This document shows positions 1 through 8,457 of a stretch of DNA of 22,064 nt, in pieces (the first letter of the stretch is position 1; each line of letters starts with the position of its first letter). The notes beneath the pieces were generated by a model, which was not told the origin of the DNA, made no database searches, and worked only from the letters and a program-made list of their open reading frames with translations. The stretch is taken from assembly GCA_964489245.1 (NCBI GenBank), contig CAZAXU010000035.1:1-22064 (forward strand). Direction: 5' to 3'. The translations under genes were made by a program, and so were the position numbers. Source of the DNA: CAZAXU01 sp964489245. GTDB lineage: Bacteria > Bacteroidota > Bacteroidia > Flavobacteriales > Flavobacteriaceae.

Positions 1-48
1 ATCCTCGCTCGTAAACCGGGACTGCGTCTAATAAGGCGCAAACAAACC

Positions 49-342
49 CTAGTCTTTTTCTTCGATTTCTTTTTTTTGACCCATTTCTTCCAAAGAGGGA
101 ATATCTACATCTTTATAAACGATTTTCTCTGTCTCGTCTTCTGTTTTTTTCGGATTATCATAAGCCCAATTCCTGGTTGATTTCATCAAGCTATACATGA
201 CAACTATCAACAGAAGAAGCATCACCCAAATATTTTGCTCATCATCGGCTAAAGTTTTGATATAGAAAAGTATTCCTCCCGATACAAACATCAGGAGGAA
301 ATAAAAAAATTGAATTCTTTTGGGTCGATTACGAATTTTCAT
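49..342 (-). CDS. Small two-helix membrane protein of unknown function
   Basis: The product is 97 residues if translation starts at the ATG at 342. Two hydrophobic segments (about residues 11-29 and 38-53) are separated by a short acidic loop, and a charged Lys/Glu-rich tail follows, so this is probably a small inner-membrane protein. The reading frame stays open 20 codons further upstream into rocD. I chose the internal ATG because AAGGAG lies at 350-355, seven bases upstream of it, and because the extra residues would lie wholly inside rocD. With this start the gene overlaps the rocD stop by 14 bases, which suggests translational coupling. No family is recognised and no function is assigned. 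That it is a real gene is likely but not certain. Confidence 0.6.
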   Translation of the reverse strand: MKIRNRPKRIQFFYFLLMFVSGGILFYIKTLADDEQNIWVMLLLLIVVMYSLMKSTRNWAYDNPKKTEDETEKIVYKDVDIPSLEEMGQKKEIEEKD

Positions 343-1588
343 TTTCAAACTCCTTAATCGTTTTATCAATAATGGCAACACTTTCTCTGATTTGCTCTTC
401 ATCGATTACCAATGGAGGGGCAAAACGAATAATATTGCCATGAGTAGGTTTTGCTAACAGACCGTTATCTCTCAATTTCAAACAGATATTCCAAGCAGTT
501 TCACTTTCTGGAGAATCGTTAACAACAAGCGCATTCAGCAGACCTTTTCCTCTGATTTGTTTCAAAAATGCCGAACTATCGACCAATTTTTGTATTTCGG
601 CTCTGAATATTTTTCCCATTTTATCTGCATTTTCTGCCAGTTTTTCTTCTTTTACAACCTTCAGTGCCGCCACGGCAACGTTGGCAGCAATAGGATTGCC
701 TCCAAATGTAGATCCATGTTGCCCCGGCTTGATTGTGAGCATAATATCGTCGTTTGCCAAAACCGCAGAAACAGGATATACGCCTCCGGAGAGTGCTTTT
801 CCGAGAATCAGCACATCCGGTTTTATATTTTCGTGATCGATTGCCAAAAGTTTTCCTGTTCTGGCAATTCCGGTTTGGATTTCATCGGCAATAAACAACA
901 CGCCATGCTTTTCGCAAATTTCTTTTGCTTTTTTCAGATAGCCGTCCGTGGGCACATAAACACCTGCTTCTCCTTGAATAGGTTCTACCAAAAAGGCAAC
1001 CGTTGCGGGATTTGCTTCAATTGCTTTTTCCAAGGCTTCTGTGTTGTCATACGGAATTTTTGTAAATCCCGGGGTATAGGGTCCGAAATTTTCTTTGGCT
1101 TCCGGATCATTAGAAAATGAAATGATTGTTGTAGTTCTTCCGTGAAAATTTCCTTCGGCTACAATAATGTTTGCTTGATTTTCAGGTATTCCTTTTTTCT
1201 CATAGCCCCATTTTCTGACCAGTTTCAAAGCTGTTTCAACAGCTTCTGCTCCGGAATTCATTGGCAAGAGTTTATCAAAACCAAAATATTCGGTTGCAAA
1301 TTTTTCATAAACACCCAATTTATCGTTGAAAAAAGCTCTGGAAGTCAAAGCCAAGCGCTCGGCTTGTTCTTTCAAAGCATTGACTATTTTCGGATGTCCA
1401 TGCCCTTGGTTTACTGCAGAATAGGCAGAAAGAAAATCAAAATACTTTTTTCCGTCCACATCCCAAACATATACGCCTTTTCCTTTTGTCAAAACCACCG
1501 GCAGCGGGTGATAATTGTGTGCACCATATCTATTTTCCAATTCTATGGCTTGTTCTTTTGTTAATTTATTATCCATTGTTGTTATCAT
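329..1588 (-). CDS. rocD: Ornithine aminotransferase (ornithine-oxo-acid transaminase)
   Basis: This is a class III PLP-dependent aminotransferase that converts ornithine and 2-oxoglutarate to glutamate semialdehyde and glutamate, linking arginine/ornithine breakdown to proline and glutamate. Counted from the first Met, the PLP-binding Lys is K264 in ILGKALSGG, the Asp that contacts the pyridine nitrogen is D235 in IADEIQTG, and the phosphate-binding stretch NSGAEAVETALK begins at 111. YGAHNYHPLP near residue 21 is typical of ornithine aminotransferases rather than acetylornithine aminotransferases. The length (419 aa) is normal. A second ATG four codons in (1576) is an equally possible start, since neither has a clear Shine-Dalgarno site. 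The gene is cytosolic, downstream of gap but separated from it by a terminator. Confidence 0.93.
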   Translation of the reverse strand: MITTMDNKLTKEQAIELENRYGAHNYHPLPVVLTKGKGVYVWDVDGKKYFDFLSAYSAVNQGHGHPKIVNALKEQAERLALTSRAFFNDKLGVYEKFATEYFGFDKLLPMNSGAEAVETALKLVRKWGYEKKGIPENQANIIVAEGNFHGRTTTIISFSNDPEAKENFGPYTPGFTKIPYDNTEALEKAIEANPATVAFLVEPIQGEAGVYVPTDGYLKKAKEICEKHGVLFIADEIQTGIARTGKLLAIDHENIKPDVLILGKALSGGVYPVSAVLANDDIMLTIKPGQHGSTFGGNPIAANVAVAALKVVKEEKLAENADKMGKIFRAEIQKLVDSSAFLKQIRGKGLLNALVVNDSPESETAWNICLKLRDNGLLAKPTHGNIIRFAPPLVIDEEQIRESVAIIDKTIKEFENENS

Positions 1589-1611
1589 TATTTAGTTGTT
1601 TTATACACAAA

Positions 1612-1619
1612 CAAAAGTA
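1612..1619 (-). promoter_or_regulatory. Possible -7 element of the rocD promoter
   Basis: Read on the minus strand, TACTTTTG fits the Bacteroidota -7 consensus TAnnTTTG and lies 24 bases upstream of the first rocD ATG. The best -33 candidate is only a TTG at 1635-1637 with a short 15-base spacer, inside the upstream terminator hairpin. The call therefore rests mainly on the -7 box. Confidence 0.4.
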
Positions 1620-1621
1620 AA

Positions 1622-1648
1622 AAAAAGCCTCATACAACGAGGCTTTTT
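1622..1648 (-). terminator. Rho-independent terminator after gap
   Basis: A perfect 10-bp inverted repeat (AAAAAGCCTC / GAGGCTTTTT) with a seven-base loop is followed on the minus strand by a run of T. It starts 34 bases past the gap stop codon and would end the pfkA-gap transcript before rocD. Confidence 0.85.
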
Positions 1649-1682
1649 ATATAAAATTTAATAAAAATAATTTAAATGTTGT

Positions 1683-2681
1683 TTATAGCGAAGCGGCATA
1701 CTCAATCATCTCAACAACTTTAGTAGCGTAGCCCACTTCATTATCATACCAACTGATAATTTTAAAGAAAGTATCGTTCAGGGCGATTCCCGAGCTTACA
1801 TCCAGATTCGAAGTATGTGTTTCAGAAACAAAATCTTGTGAAACAACTTCGTCTTCCACATATTGTAACACGCCTTTCATTTCTCCTTCTGCCGCTGCTT
1901 TCATCGCTTTCATAATTTCATCATAAGTGGTTGATTTTGCCAATTTAACGGTCAAGTCCACCACTGAAACGTCTGCTGTCGGAATGCGGAAAGACATGCC
2001 TGTCAATTTTCCGTTTAATTCGGGAATCACCTTTCCAACTGCTTTTGCAGCTCCTGTTGATGTAGGAATAATATTATTGATGGCTGCCCTGCCCCTTCTC
2101 CAATTTTTTGAAGGTGCATCAATCACCTTTTGAGTAGACGTTGCCGCATGGATGGTGGTCATCAATCCTTCGACAATACCGAAATTGTCATGCAAGACTT
2201 TTGATATTGGTGCCAAACAATTGGTTGTGCAAGATGCATTGGAAAATATTTTGACATCTGAAGTTAGTTCCTTGTGGTTTACTCCTTTGACAAACATCGG
2301 TGCATCTTTTGACGGAGCAGAGATAATCACTTTTTTGGCGCCTGCCTTGATATGTTTTTCGGCAAGATCTCTATCGGTAAAAAATCCGGTTGATTCTATT
2401 ACAAAATCTACATCCAAAGCTCCCCAATTGATATTCTCGGGGTCTCTTTCTTTGGTTACACGCACTCTTTCTCCATTCACCACCAAATCATTACCGTCCA
2501 CTTTCACTTCTCCGTCAAATTTTCCGTGCACGGAATCATACTTAAGCAGGTATGCCAAATAATCCGTGTCTAACAGATCATTTACGGCAACCACCTGAAC
2601 CCTTGGATTTTTGATTGCAGCTCTATAAGCCAAACGACCGATACGACCAAATCCGTTAATGCCAACTTTTATTGTTTTCAT
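1683..2681 (-). CDS. gap: Glyceraldehyde-3-phosphate dehydrogenase, type I
   Basis: The enzyme catalyses phosphorylating oxidation of glyceraldehyde-3-phosphate in glycolysis and the reverse step in gluconeogenesis. The Rossmann motif INGFGRIGR is at residues 8-16. N33-D34 at the end of the second strand suggests NAD preference. The catalytic cysteine is C151 in SNASCTTNCLAP, and the paired histidine is H177 in TTIHAAT. The length of 332 aa is typical, and the C-terminal SWYDNEVGYA motif is present. The gene begins only 19 bases after the pfkA stop with no promoter or terminator between them, so the two form an operon. A strong hairpin terminator follows. In place of the common DGPS..WRGGR, the sequence near residues 187-198 reads IDAPSKNWRRGR, a minor variation. 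Confidence 0.97.
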   Translation of the reverse strand: MKTIKVGINGFGRIGRLAYRAAIKNPRVQVVAVNDLLDTDYLAYLLKYDSVHGKFDGEVKVDGNDLVVNGERVRVTKERDPENINWGALDVDFVIESTGFFTDRDLAEKHIKAGAKKVIISAPSKDAPMFVKGVNHKELTSDVKIFSNASCTTNCLAPISKVLHDNFGIVEGLMTTIHAATSTQKVIDAPSKNWRRGRAAINNIIPTSTGAAKAVGKVIPELNGKLTGMSFRIPTADVSVVDLTVKLAKSTTYDEIMKAMKAAAEGEMKGVLQYVEDEVVSQDFVSETHTSNLDVSSGIALNDTFFKIISWYDNEVGYATKVVEMIEYAASL

Positions 2682-2700
2682 AATGTTTATTAAATAGTTT

Positions 2701-3687
2701 TTAAGTTGTTAATATATCACTGATTGAAATTAATTCTTTGTTGATTTCTCTTTGCAGTTTAATGGCTTCTTCCAAGGGCGTGATTTCTACAAGGTTATTT
2801 TTCAGTCCAACCATAACAAAACTTTGCCCGTCTAACAGAACTTCTACTGCTTTCACTCCGAGTCTGCTTGCCAACACCCTGTCAAAAGTTGTTGGGCAGC
2901 CTCCTCGCTGGATATGACCGACAATCACCACTCTGACTTCATATTCATGTAAGTTGTCTTCGACATATTTTGCCAATTCAAATACATTCTTACCGGTTTT
3001 ATCTCCCTCTGCAACAACAACAATACTACTGGTTTTTCCCGCTCTTTTGCTTCTTCTCAAAGACTCTACCAATTTATCTACTCCGATATTTTCTTCGGGA
3101 ATCAAAATATCTTCTGCTCCTCCGGCGATTCCGCAATACAAAGCCAAAAATCCGGCATTGCGTCCCATCACTTCAATAAAAAACAAGCGGTTGTGTGAAC
3201 TTGCCGTATCTCTGATTTTATCAATGGCCTCGGTTGCCGTATTGCTTGCCGTATCAAAGCCTATGGAAAAATCTGTTCCATAAATATCATTGTCTATGGT
3301 TCCCGGAATGCCCACCACGGGAACATTGAATTCTTCTCCAAAAATTTTTGCACCGGTCAAAGAGCCGTCTCCGCCAATGACAACCAATGCATCTATCTCA
3401 TGTTTTTTGAGTTGCTCATATGCTTTTTTCCTCCCTTCAACAGTTCTGAATTCGCTTGAACGAGCCGTTTTTAAAATCGTGCCGCCACGATTGATAATAT
3501 TACTGACCTTTCTAGCCGTAAAACGTTCTATATCTCCTTCTATCAAGCCTTCATATCCTCGGTATATGCCATAAGTATCCAATTTATAAAAAGCTGCTGT
3601 TCTGACCACCGCCCTGATTGCCGCATTCATGCCCGGAGAATCTCCTCCTGAGGTCATCACGGCAATGTTCTTAATCTGTTTCTTCAT
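2701..3687 (-). CDS. pfkA: ATP-dependent 6-phosphofructokinase
   Basis: The enzyme catalyses the committed step of glycolysis, fructose-6-phosphate + ATP to fructose-1,6-bisphosphate. The N-terminal ATP-site motif MTSGGDSPGMNAAIR starts at residue 11. GGDGS at 105-109 and PGTIDNDI at 128-135 carry glycines at the two positions that are Asp and Lys in pyrophosphate-dependent enzymes, so this is the ATP-using type. D132 corresponds to the catalytic base in TIDND. MGRNAG and the later HIQRGG stretch are also typical. The length (328 aa) fits the short bacterial PfkA family. It is the first gene of the pfkA-gap operon and has a consensus Bacteroidota promoter just upstream, with no strong Shine-Dalgarno site. 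Confidence 0.97.
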   Translation of the reverse strand: MKKQIKNIAVMTSGGDSPGMNAAIRAVVRTAAFYKLDTYGIYRGYEGLIEGDIERFTARKVSNIINRGGTILKTARSSEFRTVEGRKKAYEQLKKHEIDALVVIGGDGSLTGAKIFGEEFNVPVVGIPGTIDNDIYGTDFSIGFDTASNTATEAIDKIRDTASSHNRLFFIEVMGRNAGFLALYCGIAGGAEDILIPEENIGVDKLVESLRRSKRAGKTSSIVVVAEGDKTGKNVFELAKYVEDNLHEYEVRVVIVGHIQRGGCPTTFDRVLASRLGVKAVEVLLDGQSFVMVGLKNNLVEITPLEEAIKLQREINKELISISDILTT

Positions 3688-3726
3688 ACCTAAAATTAAT
3701 TTATCAATCTTTCACTGTTCAACGAA

Positions 3727-3758
3727 CAAAAATAGCGACAATTATTTTGACATACAAA
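3727..3758 (-). promoter_or_regulatory. pfkA-gap operon promoter, Bacteroidota type
   Basis: On the minus strand the -33 element TTTG (3755-3758) and the -7 element TATTTTTG (3727-3734) are separated by exactly 20 bases. Both match the known Bacteroidota consensus, and the -7 box ends about 40 bases upstream of the pfkA ATG. Confidence 0.75.
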
Positions 3759-3784
3759 GGTATAACATAAAATTTTAGTAAAAA

Positions 3785-3815
3785 AAAACAGAGATTAAAT
3801 AATAATCTCTGTTTT
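3785..3815 (-). terminator. Rho-independent terminator after susD
   Basis: A perfect 12-bp inverted repeat (AAAACAGAGATT / AATCTCTGTTTT) with a seven-base loop is followed on the minus strand by about nine T. It lies just past the susD stop and separates the susCD transcript from the pfkA promoter. Confidence 0.87.
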
Positions 3816-3840
3816 AAACATATAACGCAATAATGAATAA

Positions 3841-5229
3841 TTACAAACCCGGATCAGGAGGGCAATTAGGGTTATTTGCTCTCTCTTGGTCAGGATAAGG
3901 ATAAAAATTATTCAATCTTTCCAGACTGCAACGATTGACAGTATTCCAATCACTTACTGCATTCAAATAGGTAGGATAAAATCTTCTATGAATTGGAAAT
4001 CTCATCCCTTGCAAAAATAATTCTATCGCATAGTTTTTATAAATTTCATTCAATACTTCCGTTTGATTGGTGACATCTCCCGTCCATGAAGGCAAACCTC
4101 CCCCAACACCAAACGCATCTGCATTCGGGTCTTGTATTCTCACTTCATTCACCAGACTCACCGCTTCTGCTAAATTCGCATTTCCTCCCATACGGGCTTT
4201 TGCTTCTGCTTTGACCAACTTCATTTCATCGGGCAAATATACCGGAATAGGTGCAACATCTGCCGTCCAAAAACCCTCCGGATCATCGGTTTTAATGGAG
4301 CAAGTAGTGCCTTTCAAGGGCTTATAATTTAAATAAAAATCATTTCTCAAATCTCCTAATTCAGGGATTTGTGTTCCCATCAACCCTAATGAATCAACCG
4401 GTCTTATTCTTTTCTTTGCTCCCGGTTTAATCGTATTCTTATAAACAGGATTTGACATTGTTCCTCCGTCATAAGTCCAAACCGATTTTTTGGTCAAATC
4501 GACCATATTTGCAGCATCGTAGGCTTCTTGATAATTTCCCGATTCAATTTCATAACGGGCTTTTAAGGCGTAAATAACATCGATAATTGAAAAATCACTA
4601 GACACTAAATTATTTATATGATCTATGGCATCTTGATGTCCGTTTAGGTCAGCTAAAGATGCATCTAAATGTTCAATGGCTTTCTGGTAGCCTGCAGTTC
4701 TATCCACAAATTCAGCATGATTATCCAAATCATTTTTTAGGGTTACTTTTTCCCAATAAGCGGCCATATATCCAATGGTCATAGCTTGAAAAAGTTTGGC
4801 ATATGCCTTATAAGCTATTCTTTCCGGTTCAAATGCTGTGGCATCACTCTGTGTAGCAAATTCCAAATGGTCAATATTTTTCAATATCTTTTCTGCAATT
4901 CCTCTGTTTCTATGCAAATTCCTCCACATACCACTTATTGACGAATTCACTCCGGTCAGCTCAGGACCGCCATCGGCCAATTGAGATTCTGTTTCATAAG
5001 TATTCATATTCCCCAATTCTCTGGTTGTCAAAGCAGGGGCGTGAACAATTCTATATAAGGTGTTTGTTGCAAATTCTTTAGTCATTCCCAAAACAATTCC
5101 TTGATAAGCCTCCGGTTTAGAAAAGGCCGCATCTTGAGATATGTTATTATGGTCTATGAATTCTTTCTTACAACTGAATAAGCTGATGCTTATCATCAAT
5201 AATAAAACTATTTTTTTCATTTTTTTCAT
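3841..5229 (-). CDS. SusD/RagB-family outer-membrane lipoprotein
   Basis: This is the surface-exposed substrate-binding partner of a SusC transporter. The 462-aa precursor has a lipoprotein signal peptide ending in SLFSC with the lipid-bearing cysteine at C20, followed by KK. The N-terminal helical region, the YKAYAKLFQAM stretch near residue 143 and the C-terminal part (IYKNYAIELFLQGMRF, then NNFYPYPDQER..NP) follow the pattern of SusD/RagB proteins, whose last residues often read YPIPxxE. A second Met three codons in is an alternative start. It is encoded three bases after the susC stop, so the two are co-translated, and a terminator follows. The substrate cannot be read from the sequence: no carbohydrate-active enzyme is adjacent. 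It is somewhat shorter than many family members. Confidence 0.88.
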   Translation of the reverse strand: MKKMKKIVLLLMISISLFSCKKEFIDHNNISQDAAFSKPEAYQGIVLGMTKEFATNTLYRIVHAPALTTRELGNMNTYETESQLADGGPELTGVNSSISGMWRNLHRNRGIAEKILKNIDHLEFATQSDATAFEPERIAYKAYAKLFQAMTIGYMAAYWEKVTLKNDLDNHAEFVDRTAGYQKAIEHLDASLADLNGHQDAIDHINNLVSSDFSIIDVIYALKARYEIESGNYQEAYDAANMVDLTKKSVWTYDGGTMSNPVYKNTIKPGAKKRIRPVDSLGLMGTQIPELGDLRNDFYLNYKPLKGTTCSIKTDDPEGFWTADVAPIPVYLPDEMKLVKAEAKARMGGNANLAEAVSLVNEVRIQDPNADAFGVGGGLPSWTGDVTNQTEVLNEIYKNYAIELFLQGMRFPIHRRFYPTYLNAVSDWNTVNRCSLERLNNFYPYPDQERANNPNCPPDPGL

Positions 5230-5232
5230 TTT

Positions 5233-8200
5233 TTAAAATTTTAATTTCACGCCAAACGTATATACCTTTGGAATAGGAATATTGGCATAATCTTGAGAAC
5301 GCACAACATTAGATTTTCCCCAAGAATTCACCTCAGGGTCATATCCCCAATAATGATCCCAAGAAATTAAGTTGGAACCACTCAGTGTAAACTGAGCTCC
5401 TTTTAGACCTTTAACAGGATTTTTCCAATTGTAGCTCAATGATACATTTCTCAATTTTATAAAAGAACCGTCTTCAACAAAAGCTTCATAGATTCTAAAA
5501 CGATTCCCGTAGTATCCACGATTATTATTTGTTAATTCCTGTTCTGCAAAACTCCAACCTGTGAAAAGAGATGTGCCGGACAACGGCAATGAATATGCCA
5601 TCCGTTTATCCCAGTTCATTATATCAAATCCTTGAACAGCTTCTATAGCCAAATTCAAAGAGAAATTCTTATATTTAAATGTATTGCTTAAAGAAACAAT
5701 GAAATCCGGACTGGTTTTTCCCAACACTTTTTTCAAAACACTTCCCGTAGGTTGCCCGCTCCCATCAAATTGTTGTTCATAACTTTCTGTGAAACCATCT
5801 CCATCTGAGTCTATCATTCTTCCTTTAGCGAGCTGAGGGTTTCCTCTGGCATCCAGAACCCAATTTCCACTGGCATCTGTTGCATAAAATGTTCCGTAAA
5901 AAGTAGTCAGAGGATATCCATTTGCGACAATTGAATTGTCATTTCCAAAAACGTTGAGACTTATAACGCCTCCATCTATATCTGAAACAGCATTTTTATT
6001 ACTCGAATAGTTTATTACGGCATCCCACGCAAAGTTTTTAGATTTGATCGGGGAACCTTTGAGTGTCACTTCAATTCCGTCATTGGTCAAAGTGCCTACA
6101 TTTTCAACTTTCTTAGAATATCCTGATGAGTAAGCCATCGCCTTGCTCAACAACATATCATATACATTTTGATGATAAGCCGTAAACTCGATTCCCAATC
6201 TTCCTTGGAAGAGAGATGCGTCAAAACCAAACTCCAATTCTTTGGTTACTTCCGGTCTAATATCTTTATTTCCATCTTGAGAAACAATTGTATAAATCGG
6301 ATGTCCCAAATATGTGTCAGGATTAAATAATGTTCCTTCCTTTACATTGATCAGAGCCGGACTTGTCAATACACTCATATTCCCGGCTTCACCCCAAGCG
6401 CCTCTCAGTTTAAAACTATTAATATATTTTGATAAACTATTTTGCCAAAAATCAAAATCAGACAACACCAAAGAACCACTCACTTTGGGATAAAAAGCTT
6501 GTACACCTTTTCCAAAAGTAGATGCTTTGTCCCAACGACCTCCAAAAGTCAAAAATAATTTATCATAGATGTTGATATGTTCTTGCACCCACGTTCCCCA
6601 AATGGCATATTCATATAAAGAACTATTTGATACAATGTCATTTGCACCGTCCATAGCCTCTATGTTCGGAAAAATTGAAAGGCTGGGTTTTCCTTGATAA
6701 TTATATGCTCTTTTATCATACAAATATTGATAACCGGCTCCTGTAGATGCTTTGATTTCATCCGTTATATCATACTTGTAATTTGCTTTGATATGAGAAC
6801 TGAAATTATCATAGTGGTTATTGGAGAATTGCAAATCTCCATTACTATTTGCCGTAAAACCATAGGGCACCAAAAATTTGCTGTTAGATGCCGTATAATC
6901 ATATCCGAAGATATAATCAACACTAAGATTTTCTATTGGTTTAGCATTAACACCAAAGTTACCGATTACTCTGTTGATATCTAATTTTGAATCGATTTTA
7001 TCAATACTTTCGTAGGGATTTCCCATCCATCCAAAGTTTTTATATACGCCCTCATCATCAACAGGATTCACACTGTTGTCTGCAAACAAAATAGATTGCA
7101 AAGGGGCATATACTGCACTTGACCCGCTGGCATAGGGAATTTCTTTCGTTTTGTTTTTTGAATAGATGATTCCCACATTCACTTTGAGCCAATCACTAAT
7201 TTTTTGATTTAATTTCAAGTCTAAATTTTTCCTGTCATAGTCTGAATTCTTAATAATTCCTTCGTTTTGAAGAATTGAACCTCCTATCGAATAGCTTGTC
7301 CACTCTGTTCCTCCTGAAACTTTCACACCATTATAGGAGCCCAAAGCTTTGTGAAAAATATAATCTTGATAGTCATATCTTTTTTCAACAGGCACAGGTT
7401 TCACCACGCCACTGACTTTTCGCCATTTGAAAAGGGATTTATTAAAAGGCTTGTATTTTCTGATCTGACTTATGTTTAGATTAGAAGTTATCGTGACACT
7501 TGGTTCACCGGTTTTTCCCTTTTTTGTAAAAATTTGAATAATCCCGTTACTTGCCATCGAACCATACATTGCCGAGGCTGCCGGTCCTTTCAAAATTTCA
7601 ATATGATCAATATCATTCATATCGATATCCGATAACGGATCTGAACTTCCTCCGCTACCAATTCCTGATCTTGCCTGATTATTAATAATCATCCCATCAA
7701 TCATAATAAGAGGATCCGAGCTGCCTAATACAGTAGACGGTCCCCGCAATCTTATGGAAATACTGGGAGCAACAGAACCTGAGTTTCTCATGATACTTGC
7801 ACCCGGCAAAGCCCCTTGCAAAGCTTCGGCAACATTGGCAACATTCCGATTACTCAATTTATCCATTTTGACCGAATGAACTACGGAACCCAACTGTTTA
7901 CGAGTAACAATACCACTTTGTGCGGTTACCACAACTTCGTCCAACCCTAAAGCATCTTTTTGCAAAACAAAATCAATTTTATTGCCTGAAACAACAACAG
8001 TTTTAGATTTCATCCCCACATAACTTGCTTTAAGTTTTTGTCCCTTTTCTGCCTTGATGACATAGTTCCCGTCAAAATCGGATACAACACCATGATTTGT
8101 ACCCACCACCACTACTTCGGCTCCGGGCAATGGTTCTCCCGAATCATCGGTAACCAAACCCTTCACGTCGATAGTTTGTGCAAACCCACTCATTGCTCCA

Positions 8201-8250
8201 AAGAACAATATCAACGTCATGAGTTTGACTATCACATTAGATTTTTTCAT
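5233..8250 (-). CDS. SusC/RagA-family TonB-linked outer-membrane transporter
   Basis: This is a 1005-aa TonB-dependent receptor that imports a ligand held by the SusD lipoprotein. An N-terminal signal peptide (MKKSNVIV...GFAQ) is followed by a carboxypeptidase-regulatory-like domain (about residues 29-107, GLVTDDSGEPLPGAEVVV) and a TonB-box-like stretch LDEVVVTAQ. The plug domain carries PLIMIDGMIINN and HIEILKGPAASAMYG..NGIIQIFTKKG, a hallmark of SusC. A long beta-barrel ends in an aromatic residue (VKLKF). The frame is open 26 codons upstream, but that extension has no signal character and would cover the promoter -7 box, so the ATG at 8250 is chosen. Which glycan, peptide or other molecule is transported is unknown. 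Confidence 0.94.
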   Translation of the reverse strand: MKKSNVIVKLMTLILFFGAMSGFAQTIDVKGLVTDDSGEPLPGAEVVVVGTNHGVVSDFDGNYVIKAEKGQKLKASYVGMKSKTVVVSGNKIDFVLQKDALGLDEVVVTAQSGIVTRKQLGSVVHSVKMDKLSNRNVANVAEALQGALPGASIMRNSGSVAPSISIRLRGPSTVLGSSDPLIMIDGMIINNQARSGIGSGGSSDPLSDIDMNDIDHIEILKGPAASAMYGSMASNGIIQIFTKKGKTGEPSVTITSNLNISQIRKYKPFNKSLFKWRKVSGVVKPVPVEKRYDYQDYIFHKALGSYNGVKVSGGTEWTSYSIGGSILQNEGIIKNSDYDRKNLDLKLNQKISDWLKVNVGIIYSKNKTKEIPYASGSSAVYAPLQSILFADNSVNPVDDEGVYKNFGWMGNPYESIDKIDSKLDINRVIGNFGVNAKPIENLSVDYIFGYDYTASNSKFLVPYGFTANSNGDLQFSNNHYDNFSSHIKANYKYDITDEIKASTGAGYQYLYDKRAYNYQGKPSLSIFPNIEAMDGANDIVSNSSLYEYAIWGTWVQEHINIYDKLFLTFGGRWDKASTFGKGVQAFYPKVSGSLVLSDFDFWQNSLSKYINSFKLRGAWGEAGNMSVLTSPALINVKEGTLFNPDTYLGHPIYTIVSQDGNKDIRPEVTKELEFGFDASLFQGRLGIEFTAYHQNVYDMLLSKAMAYSSGYSKKVENVGTLTNDGIEVTLKGSPIKSKNFAWDAVINYSSNKNAVSDIDGGVISLNVFGNDNSIVANGYPLTTFYGTFYATDASGNWVLDARGNPQLAKGRMIDSDGDGFTESYEQQFDGSGQPTGSVLKKVLGKTSPDFIVSLSNTFKYKNFSLNLAIEAVQGFDIMNWDKRMAYSLPLSGTSLFTGWSFAEQELTNNNRGYYGNRFRIYEAFVEDGSFIKLRNVSLSYNWKNPVKGLKGAQFTLSGSNLISWDHYWGYDPEVNSWGKSNVVRSQDYANIPIPKVYTFGVKLKF

Positions 8251-8273
8251 ATAATTAAGTTTTTTTGTTAACG

Positions 8274-8305
8274 TAAAGTTAAGACAATTATTTAATTCCG
8301 ACAAA
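8274..8305 (-). promoter_or_regulatory. susCD operon promoter, Bacteroidota type
   Basis: On the minus strand a -33 TTTG (8302-8305) and a -7 TAACTTTA (8274-8281, one base off TAnnTTTG) are separated by 20 bases. The -7 box ends 23 bases upstream of the chosen susC ATG, supporting that start. Confidence 0.65.
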
Positions 8306-8395
8306 GAAAAAAACCACTCATCCGGCAAATCTCTCTGTTAATCCCGTTGTTTATACCAATCATAGAAAAGCCATTCGAATAAAAAATTATTATCT

Positions 8396-8403
8396 TATCT
8401 TTG
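8396..8403 (+). promoter_or_regulatory. -7 element for the sugar permease gene
   Basis: TATCTTTG matches TAnnTTTG exactly, 54 bases upstream of the permease ATG. No good -33 TTTG lies 19-21 bases before it. The TTG that could act as an upstream start codon lies inside this box, which argues against that start. Confidence 0.5.
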
Positions 8404-8457
8404 GAAGCAAAATTCAAAATTCAGATTTTTTATAAACACCATTCAAAACCTTCAGAT

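Noticed and set aside
557..1564. Two long plus-strand frames opposite rocD
   Set aside because: Antisense shadows of a well-conserved aminotransferase, with shadow-type composition.
8251..8328. Upstream start extending the SusC protein by 26 residues
   Set aside because: It would cover the predicted promoter and place non-signal sequence before a good signal peptide.
8401..8457. TTG start extending the sugar permease by 19 residues
   Set aside because: The TTG lies inside an exact TAnnTTTG -7 box and the extension is not conserved-looking; the ATG at 8458 is better.
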